Below are positions 21,600 through 32,193 of a DNA stretch of 64,000 nt, in pieces. The stretch's first letter is position 1; every line of letters starts with the position of its first letter. Origin of the DNA: Xanthostigma xanthostigma (lineage: Eukaryota > Arthropoda > Insecta > Raphidioptera > Raphidiidae); NCBI GenBank assembly GCA_963575645.1, contig OY754465.1, positions 47,084,401-47,148,400 on the forward strand, read 5' to 3'. The translations under genes were made by a program, and so were the position numbers. Below the pieces are notes generated by a model. It saw nothing but the letters and a program-made list of their open reading frames with translations. It was not told the origin of the DNA and did no database searches.

Positions 21600-22520
21600 C
21601 TAAAATTCTTTCATTCTCCCATTGCTATTAAGAGGAAGTTTAGAAATCTAGAAAATAACGGGAACTGTGATAGATGGAAAATAGTAGTGGTGCGAATGGC
21701 GTCTGTGACATGAAGTCGAGAAACGGATTTTAAACGAATTATTATTATATTTTCATTAAACTGAATATGAGTATAATATTTTATAGATACTATAATTTTT
21801 TTACCAAATACTTTTTTTATATTCGATATGGAAGAAATACTCGTATTTGTTGAAAAGTTAATTTTCTTTTATTTAAAACCGGATACTATAATTATTATTG
21901 TCTTTATTGGTGTGACAATTCGACGTTTGAATTCCAATTTTATAACATTGGATGTCCTTTCAGCGTTCAGATATAGGAAAAATTCTGCACGCGTAATTAG
22001 AAAAAGTGTCGATTTTAGTTGTTAATAAAATAAAAGGGAGATATAGTATATAAGAGGAAAGGTTTATTTAAACGGCTCTATTAGACTCATAAACGTGCAG
22101 ATAAAAGTGCGTCACCGTTGTCATGAAAATGAACGTTAAAAACAGGCCAGAGCAGGGGTGAAGATGTCTGACACCAACAGCGGGGGCACAGTGTTCTCTC
22201 TCTCGTACACACGTGCACCGCGTACCTACATACATACATACTTACTTATTAAAATTGAATGTCCGCACTGACTCACTAACTGATTAATTCATTTTTTAAT
22301 AAAAAAACAAACTTGATGTCCACTATATGTTACCTAAAATAAATCGCACCGCTCAATGTGTATTTACCTATATCTATTTTAGAAGTGGCTATGTTTGCTG
22401 GATCTTCCAAGCTATAAAAAAAAATCGACCCGCAATGCTAAATCCTTGTCGACAATATAGTGTATTTGCTAGTGATTTTGTTATATTAACTTAAATTTGT
22501 TTTTAGGAATTTGTTTTAGG
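21600..22520. other. No gene supported
   Basis: AT-rich. A short GC-richer part near 22,140-22,230 gives no domain. Confidence 0.4.
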
Positions 22521-22523
22521 AAT

Positions 22524-23012
22524 TGACCCAAACATTTCAGATACATTTTTTCTTTTGTTGCTCATCCGAAAGGGTCTTCGATGGAGACCTTAACCCTGAA
22601 TTTGCGAATTCCTCAAATTGCCCTGTCCGCCGCCATCTTATATTCTGTTTTTTATTTTCAATTGCTCATATCTCGCGTTCTAATAATCCCACAGTAATCG
22701 AACTAGGGTCGTTGGACTCGTCAGGATTTACTCTTTTATTGAATGTCTATCAAGTAAAACTCTCCAATGTATTGGAACAAAGTTATTAGCGTCCAAATTT
22801 ACAAGTTTTATGCTTAAAGTTCTTGCGCCCTAGAGCGATTACTGTGGAATTATTAGAACGCGAGATATGAGCAATTGAAAATAAAAAACAGAATCCAAGA
22901 TGGCGGCAGACGGGGCAATTTGAGGAATGCGCAAATTCAGGGTTAAGGTCTCCATCGAAGACCCTTTCGAATGAGCAACAAAAGAAAAAATATATCTGAA
23001 ATTTTTGGGTCA
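22524..23012. repeat. Foldback element F3 with 185-bp arms
   Basis: Arms 22,524-22,708 and 22,828-23,012 have equal length and mirror each other around a 119-base loop. Ends read TGACCCA/TGGGTCA. Landmarks in both arms: 'gggtcttcgatggagacctt', 'cgccatctt' and 'gctcatatctcgcgttctaa'. More mismatches than the 1-871 palindrome, so older. The two mirror-image open frames at 22,523-22,789 (plus) and 22,786-23,013 (minus) simply reflect the inverted arms. Confidence 0.8.
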
Positions 23013-23129
23013 CACATATAAAATATTTCTAAATGCACTGGACTATTAGACGAAATAGGAAATTTAACGTCTTGATACGCCCCTTAAAATAATAATGCTT
23101 TTCTTAATTTTAATATTATTATCAGTTCA

Positions 23130-23370
23130 ACATCTGCATCAAATTAAATACACCCTTATGTAAGTAAATTCATATCCCAAAACTGTAGTGTTTTCTTGAA
23201 ATTTGTAAATCCGGTTCTGTCGAGCCGATTTTGTTTAAATTTTAGCAGCACGTTTTAATCTTTACTAAAAGGTTAAATGTCAAATTTGAAACGATTCTGA
23301 GAATTTTTTGATACCCTTAAAATGACCCGATGGGCCCATTTTGAATAGACTTCGTGCGGTAATGGATTTT
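23130..23370 (+). repeat. Dispersed repeat R2, copy A
   Basis: Contains 'ccggttctgtcgagccgatt', 'taatctttactaaaaggtta' and 'gaaacgattctgagaatttt'. The reverse complement of 38,695-38,955 follows the same order, giving a second copy. Confidence 0.65.
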
Positions 23371-23859
23371 AACATTTGGACTTAAATACCTACCCAAAAA
23401 TGTTTGATACCTCTTGGACTATCATCAGGATTATATTATTATACTCTCATTTAGTTCTAATAGATTCATAATTTGTAGTTTCGGACGCTAATGACCTTGG
23501 ACGTTGATAAGTCCTTATCTATATGAAAAAAAAAGAAAAAAATACTGTGTGTATGATAAATTCATTGATGGCCATATTCACCGAACGTAAGTAGTTATTT
23601 ATTCGGTTCATTTGTTCTTCAGGTATTCCTCCGAATAAATAGCGATAATTCAATTCACCAAGCATAATTATGTTTATTGCAGATGTAAATCTATTTTGCC
23701 AGGGTATAAATATTTATTTGCCTGATAAAATAATAATGGCTGCCACATAGATCATAATACCTAACCTATAATAGTAATAATAACAAAATTAAACTGTGCA
23801 TCTCAAGTGCATAGTTATGAGAGACTAGAAACACGCTTACATGATAAGAAATGAAAAAG
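23371..23859. other. No gene supported
   Basis: A short 'gccatattcaccgaacg' at 23,572 recalls the start of repeat R1 but the match does not extend far. Confidence 0.4.
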
Positions 23860-24140
23860 TTAGTTTGTTTAGAACTCAAAAAATGTGTGGATACAGCTAT
23901 ATAACAAATTTCCTCGTGAAGTTACCAAATTAAATGAGACACAGTTTTATAATAGAGTTAAAAAAACTCTTATGACAACTGCATTATAGTATAAATGAAT
24001 TTTTAACCACTGATTTGAATGTTTAACAGTTTTAAATAGCTTTTAAGGTGTATTATATTTTTTGTATTTTTGACATATCTATACAAGTTTTATTTATGTA
24101 CAGAGGCAATCAATTTCTCAATTTCTATTCTATTCTATAA
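23860..24140 (+). pseudogene. LINE C-terminal fragment
   Basis: Near 23,899 the plus strand gives YNKFPREVTKLNETQFYNRV, then after a one-base frame change YSINEFLTTDLNV and a stop near 24,030. YN-x-P followed by YS-x-x-EFL is the usual C-terminus of Jockey/CR1-like proteins. The 3' tail ends in 'ttctattctattctata'. The rest of the protein is absent or unrecognisable. Confidence 0.5.
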
Positions 24141-24192
24141 AGATGGAGTACTATATCTACAGTTGCTCTTTTGATTTTAATTATGTGTTGTT

Positions 24193-24480
24193 TTTTAATC
24201 TTTCATGAAGTGTATAGTTGTAAAACTAAGTTAGTGAAAGTTATGTGCCCAATGGGGTTAGAATAAAACATTATTTTGTGAGTGTTTTTTTTCCGGTTGG
24301 ATTTTTGGGTGAACAACAAAAAGAGAAAGGCGTATAGTGCAGTATATATTTATTCTACCAGTAACTATTCTAACAGATATATTGGTTGATGAATTTAAAG
24401 TAAATTTTATTCGAAGGAATAAATTTGTTCCAAGGTTAGTAACTTCTATTTTTAATAGTGTTTGGTGAATATGGGCATAA
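24193..24480 (-). repeat. Dispersed repeat R1, copy B (uninterrupted)
   Basis: On the minus strand it reads 'gcccatattcaccaaacact', 'aataaaatttacttt', 'gttcacccaaaaatcc' and 'tgttttattctaacccc', the same order as 16,923-17,495. It lacks the Penelope-like insert, and its sequence at the junction matches the inferred empty site. Confidence 0.7.
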
Positions 24481-24499
24481 GAGGGTGAATAAAAAAGTG

Positions 24500-25030
24500 A
24501 AAAAGTACGAAAATTTGCATTAATAAAACGTGCTACTTTGGCTCAGCATATACTTGTAGAATGCAAGTAAAAGTAAGTCTATATAGTATAGATATAGGTA
24601 TATTTATATAGTTCCAGTATCGCCTCACTTCATACCACCTTCTCCATTGTGGTTATCTGAACTTCAGTTATTCGTTACTTTCGAAATGGGACCTCCGTGA
24701 TATCGCACCGTGCAACATAGGAAAAGCCAACCAACTCTAGCTTACAAAAATTATACCCTTGGTAATCATATATACCTAAGTGGAACTGCTGTACTATACT
24801 GTGCTTACTGTATGAACAAAACCCTATCACACACACACATCCATACGTACAGCTCGACCCTCTATACATACCTCTATAGAAGAGATCTTTTCGCCTCATC
24901 ATACTTTGGTTGCTCTTCTTTTATATTGCAGGTCTGGCCTAGGTTTATTTCATTTGTTAACGCAATGACTTTGTAAGGGTGTAAATGACATGGCTCTGTA
25001 GAGATTCAAAACCAAGCTGTCAATTTTCGC
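24500..25030. other. No gene supported
   Basis: Frames of 75 and 88 codons overlap on opposite strands (24,675-24,976) with no domain. A (CA)-rich run occurs near 24,830. Confidence 0.4.
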
Positions 25031-25034
25031 GCAC

Positions 25035-25540
25035 AGCGAGATGGCAGAATATTTTTGAAGTAAAACTTCTTTAAGCGCATTTTGTGAATTTCGCGAAGGG
25101 ACAACTTGGTGATTTGCCGTTATGAACAAATGTGAAGTTTTTGTGCAGCCTATACATATACTAAAATAGGACTATCCTATGTTTGTATATATATCATCGG
25201 ATTACAAAATCCACATGCTGCGAGAATTATTTTTCAATTAAGACCAATAAAAAATCGTAAATTATAGTTTGTATCGTTCAGTTTTAAAGATTCCCAGAGC
25301 GAAGTTTTGATCATTTTCTGCCTGTTTATTTGTCGTATAAGAAAACTGTAAACTTCGTCGTATAAAAAATTGTAAACTTTGCGTGTTTGTATTTTGAAAA
25401 TGTATTTTGCAAAACAATAATTGAGGGGATGAAAGATAAGTGATAGATTGTATTGAAATCATTTTTGACTGTTGAAGTAAAATTTCGTTAGGTGCGTTTT
25501 GTGAATTTCGCGAAGAGACAAGTCCGTAAATTGCCGTCAC
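25035..25540 (+). repeat. Direct pair of a short dispersed motif
   Basis: 'gaagtaaaacttctttaag...tttgtgaatttcgcgaaggg' (about 25,058-25,105) recurs as 'gaagtaaaatttcgttagg...tttgtgaatttcgcgaagag' (about 25,474-25,522). 'gaagtaaaa' also occurs at 52,059 and 37,050, so this is part of a dispersed family. An internal pair of 'cttcgtcgtataa' also occurs near 25,336-25,366. Confidence 0.5.
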
Positions 25541-27400
25541 ATATGTATATTAGGGTGTACGTTATTTCCTGTATTTTAATTTTTATTAATTTCAATAGAA
25601 TTCAACATAATCATTACAACTGCATGTTAAAATTATACAGACATGTGGTGAGGAACGGGTAATAATCACGACACCTCCACCATATAATTCCAAATATGAT
25701 CGCGCATACGCGGTAGCGCGAACACAACTTTATTAATGATTTTTTTAATGAAATTTTATTGACCAATTATTTATTTTAGCTGACCAATTATCAGCACACA
25801 ATTTTCTATGAGGTAGATACATGTATTATTATTAATTTAATTAATAATGAGGTGCCAGAATTTCTGAATGACCTTGAAAAACTTAAACCGCTAATAAAAA
25901 ATGTTCTATTGCTGACCAATTAATGAAATTAAGTGACCTTTTATGACCGTTTTCTGACCTTTTAAATGGTATAATTGGTAAAGTGAAATTCCATGTATGA
26001 GGTGCCAGCGTCCTGTAGCTGAATATAACCGAGTAAATCTTTTCGGTACCTGTATTGTTTACATGTTTTACTACAACAGTGCGAAAAGGTTAAACGCACG
26101 CTTTTTTGTTGCTTTGAATACACTCTTATAAGTTATTTAGAGTTTTTCAATTTTCTTTTTTGATAATGACTGAAGTAATCACACTTATAATAAGTAGGAA
26201 ATCATTTAGTTAACGTTGCCTTAACTTATATGAAAAAGTAAAAACATCGTCCAGAAAACGGCTGTGCTTCTCTACTACAGGATGGTGCGAGTAGAATCAC
26301 TCGACGGCATAAGCTCGGCACTAGTGTCGCCTACTTTAAATTTTATTCTATGCACTGATTTAATATCTGCCTCGTCTCGAAATTCTAAATGAGAAAAAGA
26401 GATGAGAAAAAATCTCGTCTAACACTAAAAATCTTCAACACATATTATTTTATGATATATGTTGATAAACAATGAATATTCAATAACGGGATGCCGCCAC
26501 TGCAGTGGCTTTTCTTTTCCGCCAAAGGAGTGTCTGCTGTATTTTATATTTCATAGCCAATGATATTTTGGCCGCACGGCGCAGCGGTTTGAGGGAAGCA
26601 CTTGTAACAACTTAAAGAGTTAGTTTTAGCAGGAAGACTACAGAAAAGACCTGCTTTCAATGTTTCCTTAGTTTATACAACTGGGTAATGTTGAATGTCC
26701 CTGCTAGGCGATAATAACGGGCATAGTGTTTCATAATAATTATTTTTATGGTACAAAGAAAGATCAAATCATAAAAATGCCTATTTTTTTAAACCGATGG
26801 TATTCCCCATATAAGAAAAACAAAGGAAGATCTGAGATGGCTATGGCATATTCAGAAAAAATCAAATTGTGAACATAATACTTTTTTTTTCTTTAACCTT
26901 AAATCGAACACTATACTTTGCCCCAACAAATTTATGTTCTACTTCATTAATTTTATAACGTTCCTGAAGATATTAAAAAATCCTCCAAACAAATCATAAA
27001 TGCAAAAAAGAGAGAAAACAGGCAAGACAGTATATTTAAATATGGTGATTGAAATTTAAAATTAATACAAACTTAAAAATCCAGTGCAATTAGTCATGAT
27101 AAATGAAAAATGACGGAACTCAGTTATAGTGAATGGATTTGAAAGAATTTTTTTTGTTAGATTTCTAATGGCATAAACTAAGAAGAACACCTATTTAAAA
27201 TTGCCGCAATTTTGGAAATCCATAAGTAAGGGGGCCAATAAGGCCGGTTGTTGATCCACTTTATTTTTGAGTAAAAAAATATAGTTTTTCTTTTTTTTAA
27301 TATCTACTAACAATAATAAGTCAATTTTACCGTAAACGAACTACCCCTAAGCACTCCTTAGACTCCTAAAGGGGGGTTAAAAAGGATGATTTTACTATTA
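25541..27400. other. No gene supported; possible old element around 25,700-26,010
   Basis: 'atgaggtgccag' occurs twice in direct orientation (about 25,847 and 25,996), and 'gaccaatta' recurs several times between, which suggests a decayed element but boundaries are unclear. The remainder is AT-rich without a gene. Confidence 0.4.
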
Positions 27401-27429
27401 ATTATTCGTGCGCGGTGTATATAAATACA

Positions 27430-27545
27430 AAAATATCTAAACTTTATCACCAGACTTGACCAGAGTACCTTAGAATTTTTGAGGTCGCTGATCCTGAAGC
27501 TACAGGTTCAAGGTCATTTAGCCTTTAAGCTCAGTTGAAGTAAAA
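27430..27545 (+). repeat. Dispersed repeat fragment
   Basis: Contains 'tagaatttttgaggtcgctg' followed by 'ctacaggttcaaggtcattt', a text common to dispersed insect repeats. No second copy in the window. Confidence 0.35.
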
Positions 27546-27972
27546 CGTATAATTATTTAACGCGTCCGCATTACCGTGAAAGTGTAAAATGCAACCAAAG
27601 AAGTTTCACTTAGTGTAACCCCGTTACAATTCTTAGCTACTCTGCTCAAGAAGTTTATCTTCGATACAATAATTCAATAATGCGCAATTTTATATATTAA
27701 TTAAAAAGTAAATTGACACACGAGGTGATATAAAGCTATCAGCGATATACAAATATTCCGTGGACATCTAAATTCTGTAAATATTTCTGTTATGAGAAAA
27801 TTACGTTGATTTGAAATAATAAACATTTATTTAAAATGACACTGTCAATACTATAAGAGCTCTTCCCTAAGCTGCGATCAAAAGAACTCAATTTTTTTAT
27901 TCACTTTTATTTTTACCGCTTTTATTTATGTACGTCATCCTCTACACCAAAAAAATAATCCAGAGTCTAGAC

Positions 27973-28353
27973 CAGTGATAGCAAACCTATGACCCGCGGG
28001 TCAGACACTGGCCCACGCAGACTATGACCCCCGCGTTGATTTTTATAAACTTATTTTTTATATCATAAAAGAAGGAACAGACAATCAAAAATATTAAAAA
28101 AATAAAGTAGGTAAATACATCTAATGTCAAATTTATAAAAAAATAATTTGCACTGGACATTTGCTAGCTGATTTTCTATCGTATAACGCACCTGAAAAAA
28201 CGTCGTGTTTCGGTGGAATCAAAAAGGTGGTGTTTAACCATCCTCCACTTCTCCTTTCCAAGTGACGCCGCTGACTTGATGACCCACGAGCTAGTATTTA
28301 AAAAAATAATGAACAAAATTTGACCTAGTTCTTAAAAAGGTTCGCCATCACTG
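27973..28353. mobile_element. hAT-like non-autonomous element, 381 bp
   Basis: Left end CAGTGATAGCAAACCT and the complement of the right end CAGTGATGGCGAACCT are a 16-bp TIR with two mismatches. Flanks GTCTAGAC (27,965-27,972) and ATCTGGAC (28,354-28,361) form an 8-bp duplication with two mismatches. 'atgacccgcgggtcagac' just inside the left end is typical of hAT subterminal sequence. No transposase. A second copy of its right-hand 115 bases lies at 30,290-30,403. Confidence 0.75.
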
Positions 28354-28604
28354 ATCTGGACCAAGAGCCAGCAACAGATTTCAGGAAGTGAAAATGTAGG
28401 TATTGAATTTTGTATACCTGCTGAACAATGGATAGTCGATTCTGGTAGGCTCCTGCGGCCTAGTTAAACTACCCAAATTATTTAAAAAAAAATTAAAAAA
28501 ATAGTGTTTTTATCTGTCAAAAAATGAGTTATGTAGGTGACAAACATTCTTGTATTAATTTTTACAAGTGAACTATACATATTAACAAAAATTTCATTTT
28601 ATTT

Positions 28605-28720
28605 ATTACTAGCAGCCCGCCCCAGTTTCACCCGGGTGCAAAACTAAGATTTATTAATACATAGTCTCTCCCTGTTCCTATCTCTCTCTGGAAATATTAT
28701 ATTGACCTTTCCACACAGCA
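28605..28720 (+). repeat. LINE-tail repeat fragment
   Basis: 'ctagcagcccgccccagttt' and 'cacccgggtgcaaaac' mark the GC-rich end of the same family as 17,843 and 20,818. Confidence 0.5.
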
Positions 28721-29330
28721 GAACTCTCAAATTGATCGTCACATTTTTTTAAATGAGATTTTCATATAAAAATACCTTACCCGACTTTTCAGTACATCCA
28801 CATTTTCATCAGTTTTGAAATAACTACTCAAAATCTGTTGCTGACTCTTTTTTTCTTTTATATAGTAAGTCGTGGAAAAAGTAGTATTTTTTGTTGTGTT
28901 GGTGTTAAAAGTGCAGTTAAAATACATGATGTATTTTTTTGTGAAGCAAAAATGTTGACACTATTTTTTTATTCTAGTGTGAAATAAAAACGAGTTGTAA
29001 TTTTACACCCTAATTATCACAACGTTAAAATGTTCTCTTTGGCCAAATTGAATGAATGCATTGTAATGTTTTTATATTAGCAATGTTGGTAAAGTTTTGC
29101 AGTTTACTGAACAAAACATGCAACGAGCTACAATTTATGTTTACGTGGTGCATGTGTGTCCACAATGGATATTAAATCAGGTTTGCCAAACACAACTGAT
29201 AACATTGCCCTAGATGGCGGCTTTTTTCTAGTTTTTTTGAGATATAAAACATAAATAATTAATGTGGTACGTTATTTTTTCCAAAACACAAATTTCATTT
29301 CAATAATTCCGATTTTGTCTCGGTGCAAAT
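28721..29330. other. No gene supported
   Basis: Minus-strand frame of 62 codons (28,739-28,927) is low-complexity. Nothing else seen. Confidence 0.4.
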
Positions 29331-29379
29331 CGTCATTTTCGCTTACTGCTTATCTCTATTTTATTGTAACGTAATAATA

Positions 29380-29475
29380 TAGCCTATATATACACGTCAA
29401 GAAGCAAGTTTTATCGAATCAGTTCAGTAGTTATCGACTTTTGTGACAAATACAACTCACTTATCCTATAAATTC
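29380..29475 (+). repeat. Short RTE-like fragment
   Basis: 'gaatcagttcagtagttatc' and 'gtgacaaatacaactcac' follow the common 3' tail text of arthropod RTE-type elements. Boundaries unclear. Confidence 0.35.
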
Positions 29476-30026
29476 ATAGAAATGGTAATAAAACAGATGA
29501 CGTCGCAATACATCAGGCAATAGGTGTATCGTGACTGAGTGTTGCACACACGAATGTAGTCACATCTAAATGACTTACAATCCAACTTCCATGAAGCCCG
29601 TACCGCGAAACGAGAGCTAAAATGTTTATTTTTCAGACATGAACACGTTAAAAAATCAATTTGAATAGATCGTAAAAGCTATAATAGGAGACAATGCAAA
29701 ACATATTTTTTTACATAATCTCTATAATTTATTTCGCTTTTTATGGTTTTCATATAAACTGACATTGTTACCATTCCAACATCACAGGTGTCGGAATGAT
29801 ACCTAGATACTACTAGTTTAGCTAAAAATTCATTTTTCAAAATTTTACGATTATTTTTCATTTTAAGGCCTCTCGAACCCAAATACATTTTTTTGGAAAA
29901 AAAAATCTGTACGTTTGTTTGTCTGCATACTACACGATACAGGTCAAACGGATGAACGGATTGAAACCAAATTTTGGGAAATAGTTTGAAATGCTAATAT
30001 GATCCTATAGTTTTTAGGGAAAATCG

Positions 30027-30058
30027 ACGAGAGCATTCTACCACTGAACCACCGTCGC
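30027..30058 (-). other. 5' half of a tRNA-Gly-like sequence
   Basis: The minus strand reads GGTGGTTCAGTGGTAGAATG with GCGAC before and CTCTCG after, differing from the usual insect tRNA-Gly 5' half by only a few bases. The sequence after the D-arm is unrelated, so this is a truncated tRNA-derived fragment, probably part of a SINE or a template-switch product. It lies in the foreign part of repeat R3 copy Y. Confidence 0.6.
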
Positions 30059-30289
30059 TTTCAAAGACTCGATGCTTACACTGCATTACTAAGAGCTGTT
30101 ACTGTTTTTCTGTAAGCTTTCTAAATTTTAAAAGTACCTATTCATATTAAAGAAATACTATTTTTGATGAAAACCGAAATCTTTCGGAACTTTGGCTTAT
30201 AGAAAAAAACACGCTGAATCCAGCATGATCGTAAAACGTCGTGTATTGTCCAAAAAAAGTTTCGAACTAAAAATAAATAGTATTTAAAC

Positions 30290-30403
30290 GTCCCCCCTTT
30301 CCCTTTCCAAGCAACGCCACTGACTAAGTGGTCCACGAGCTAGTACTAAAGAAAATAATTAACAATATTTGACCCACTTCTCAAAAAGGTTCGCCAATAC
30401 TGG
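30290..30403 (+). mobile_element. hAT-like element right end (second copy)
   Basis: Shares 'cctttccaagcaacgccact', 'ccacgagctagta' and the terminal 'aaaaaggttcgcca' with 28,246-28,353. The right TIR ends ATACTGG instead of ATCACTG. No matching left TIR found nearby, so only a 3' part is present. Confidence 0.6.
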
Positions 30404-30960
30404 TTTATGGTATACTTTTCATAACGGTTTATGATTATATTTATTTTGTAGAAACTTTTCTAGAAATTTTTTTTCTAAACTTTATACTTTCGGAAAAATT
30501 TTGAGAATAAAAAAGATCAGCTGTTCTTTTGTTCTGTGGATATGTCAGAAATAAATCAACTAACCATGCTGTGGTTAATTTTTACGTGACGTGAAACAAA
30601 TTATATATGTGGCCATGCAAACGATTACCAAATCATAATATTTAATACTAGCCGTTACCCGCGTCACCGCACGCGAAAATAGAATTATTTTTTTATTAAC
30701 GAACAGAAAAATAAAACATAAAAGGTGCATCGACCATAGAATTTTCTTTATTATACTATATCAAATGTCAATATTTTTGAAATTGGGAGTGTCCCGTCGC
30801 TTCGTCCAATTGGCTGGACGTTTTTATATATTTGAATCTTACCGGGCTTTTTTCAAATGCGTGCTTGCATTTTATTCACACATTAATATTTTCTGGTGTA
30901 GTGCATTTATTTTTTGTTTGATTATAACTGCCTAAACTGTGCTTCAATAGAATGTATATA

Positions 30961-31532
30961 GAATCTTAAAAAAAAAAAACTTCGGAGAAGTAAAAACTTC
31001 GTTCTGTGCTAAATTCATAAACTTGAGGCGACTGAATCTCAGAATTATAACTTAAAAAAAAAGAATTTCGAGGCAGACATGAAATTGAAATCAAGCTCGA
31101 AATTCTGTGCCTAAGACGTCGAGAAAAAAAATGAATTTCGAGGCAGACAAGGAATTGAAATCCAACTTCGAAATTCTGTGCTTATAAAAGCTACCAGAGC
31201 AACAGCAAAAAAATGCAAAGACGGTGTTCGCATAACTCCTTTAGTTACCACTAAGAAAACGCCGTCTGTACACTTTTTTTTGCTGTTGCTCTTGTAGCTT
31301 TTATAAGCACAGAATTTCGAAGTTGGATTTCATCATTTCAATTGCTTGTCTGCCTCGAAATTCATTTTTTTTTCGACGTCTTAGTCACAGAATTTCGAGC
31401 TTGATTTCAATTTCTTGTCTGCCTCGAAATTCTTTTTTTTAAGTTATAATTCTGAGATTCAGTCGCCTCAAGTTTTTGAATTTAGCACAGAACGAAGTTT
31501 TTACTTCTCCGAAGTTTTTTTTTTTAAGATTT
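30961..31532. repeat. Foldback element F4 with internally repeated arms
   Basis: Arms 30,961-31,228 and 31,258-31,532 mirror each other, outer ends a run of A before 'cttcggagaagtaaaaactt'. Within each arm a unit of about 70 bp occurs twice: 'gaatttcgaggcagaca...cgaaattctgtgc' at about 31,062 and 31,132, and inverted on the other side. Loop of about 29 bases. No coding capacity. The nested repeat structure within a palindrome is of the type called foldback elements. Confidence 0.85.
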
Positions 31533-32115
31533 CACGTCTTTTTCCAAAGTGTAAGACATTATTTTTATTTTTTCTCCAAAAAATAAACATATGTGCATTT
31601 TTAAATTTAAGAGGCCACAGATTCCATGAAGACCAATTTTGAAGGCATGAAAAAAAAAATCAATGAACAAGGCCAACCATTAAAAATACAAAATTTTTTT
31701 CATATCATTTGTAAAATACTTCTTTTGCATTAAAAAAAGAAGTTTCACTTTGAAAACTTTCCACTTTTTAATTTTTGTTGCACTTTTTATGATAAATATG
31801 TTTTTTAATAAATTAATTTATTTAAATCTAACTTCAATCATATATTTTGTTATTTTTTAATAAAAGATTTGACGAAAGTGAATTTTTCATAAAACAAGAA
31901 AATAAAAAAAAATAAAAATTAACAAAGAAATAAAAATATATGAGAAAAAAATTGAGAAAATAAATTAAAAATAAAAAAACAATTAAAAACATACAAAAAA
32001 AAATAAAAAAAATAAAAATAAAAATATATGATTATATATAAATAAAAATTAAAAAAAAATAAAAATATATGATTATATATAAATAAAATGGAGTAGAAAA
32101 TTTTTTTTTCCAATG
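31533..32115. other. Low-complexity A/T region
   Basis: Between 31,880 and 32,100 the sequence is almost only A and T with repeated 'aaaataaaaa' and two copies of 'atatatgattatatataaat'. On the minus strand it directly follows the tRNA-like sequence at 32,119-32,193 and may be its AT-rich tail. Confidence 0.5.
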
Positions 32116-32118
32116 ATG

Positions 32119-32193
32119 TTGGCGGGAATCGAACCCGAGACCCTGTTATTAGTTATTACTAGTCTAATGTCGTAACCGTTCGCCCACGGGGAA
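32119..32193 (-). other. tRNA-like sequence (SINE head)
   Basis: On the minus strand: A-box TGGGCGAACGG (32,176-32,186), B-box GGTTCGATTCC (32,125-32,135) matching the consensus, and T-stem CGGG/CCCG. The anticodon arm would be ATTAG/CTAAT with an 11-base loop, too long for a working tRNA. It is followed by a long AT-rich tail, as in the tRNA-like part of the 890-bp repeat. Confidence 0.6.

Larger units (their letters stand above)
29755..30835 (+). repeat. Composite dispersed repeat R3, copy Y, interrupted by hAT sequence
   Basis: Order: 'taccattccaacatcacagg', 'acacgatacaggtcaaac', 'acggattgaaaccaaattt', then foreign sequence (about 30,010-30,403), then 'ggtatacttttcataacgg', 'ttacccgcgtcaccgcacgc', 'actatatcaaatgtcaatat' and 'ccaattggctgga'. 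The reverse complement of 63,450-62,870 follows the same order without the foreign part. The family is therefore about 650-700 bp long and has a third, partial copy at 1470-1770. Confidence 0.7.

Noticed and set aside
22523-23013. Pair of similar proteins encoded on opposite strands
   Set aside because: They are mirror translations of the two arms of a palindrome, not paralogous genes.
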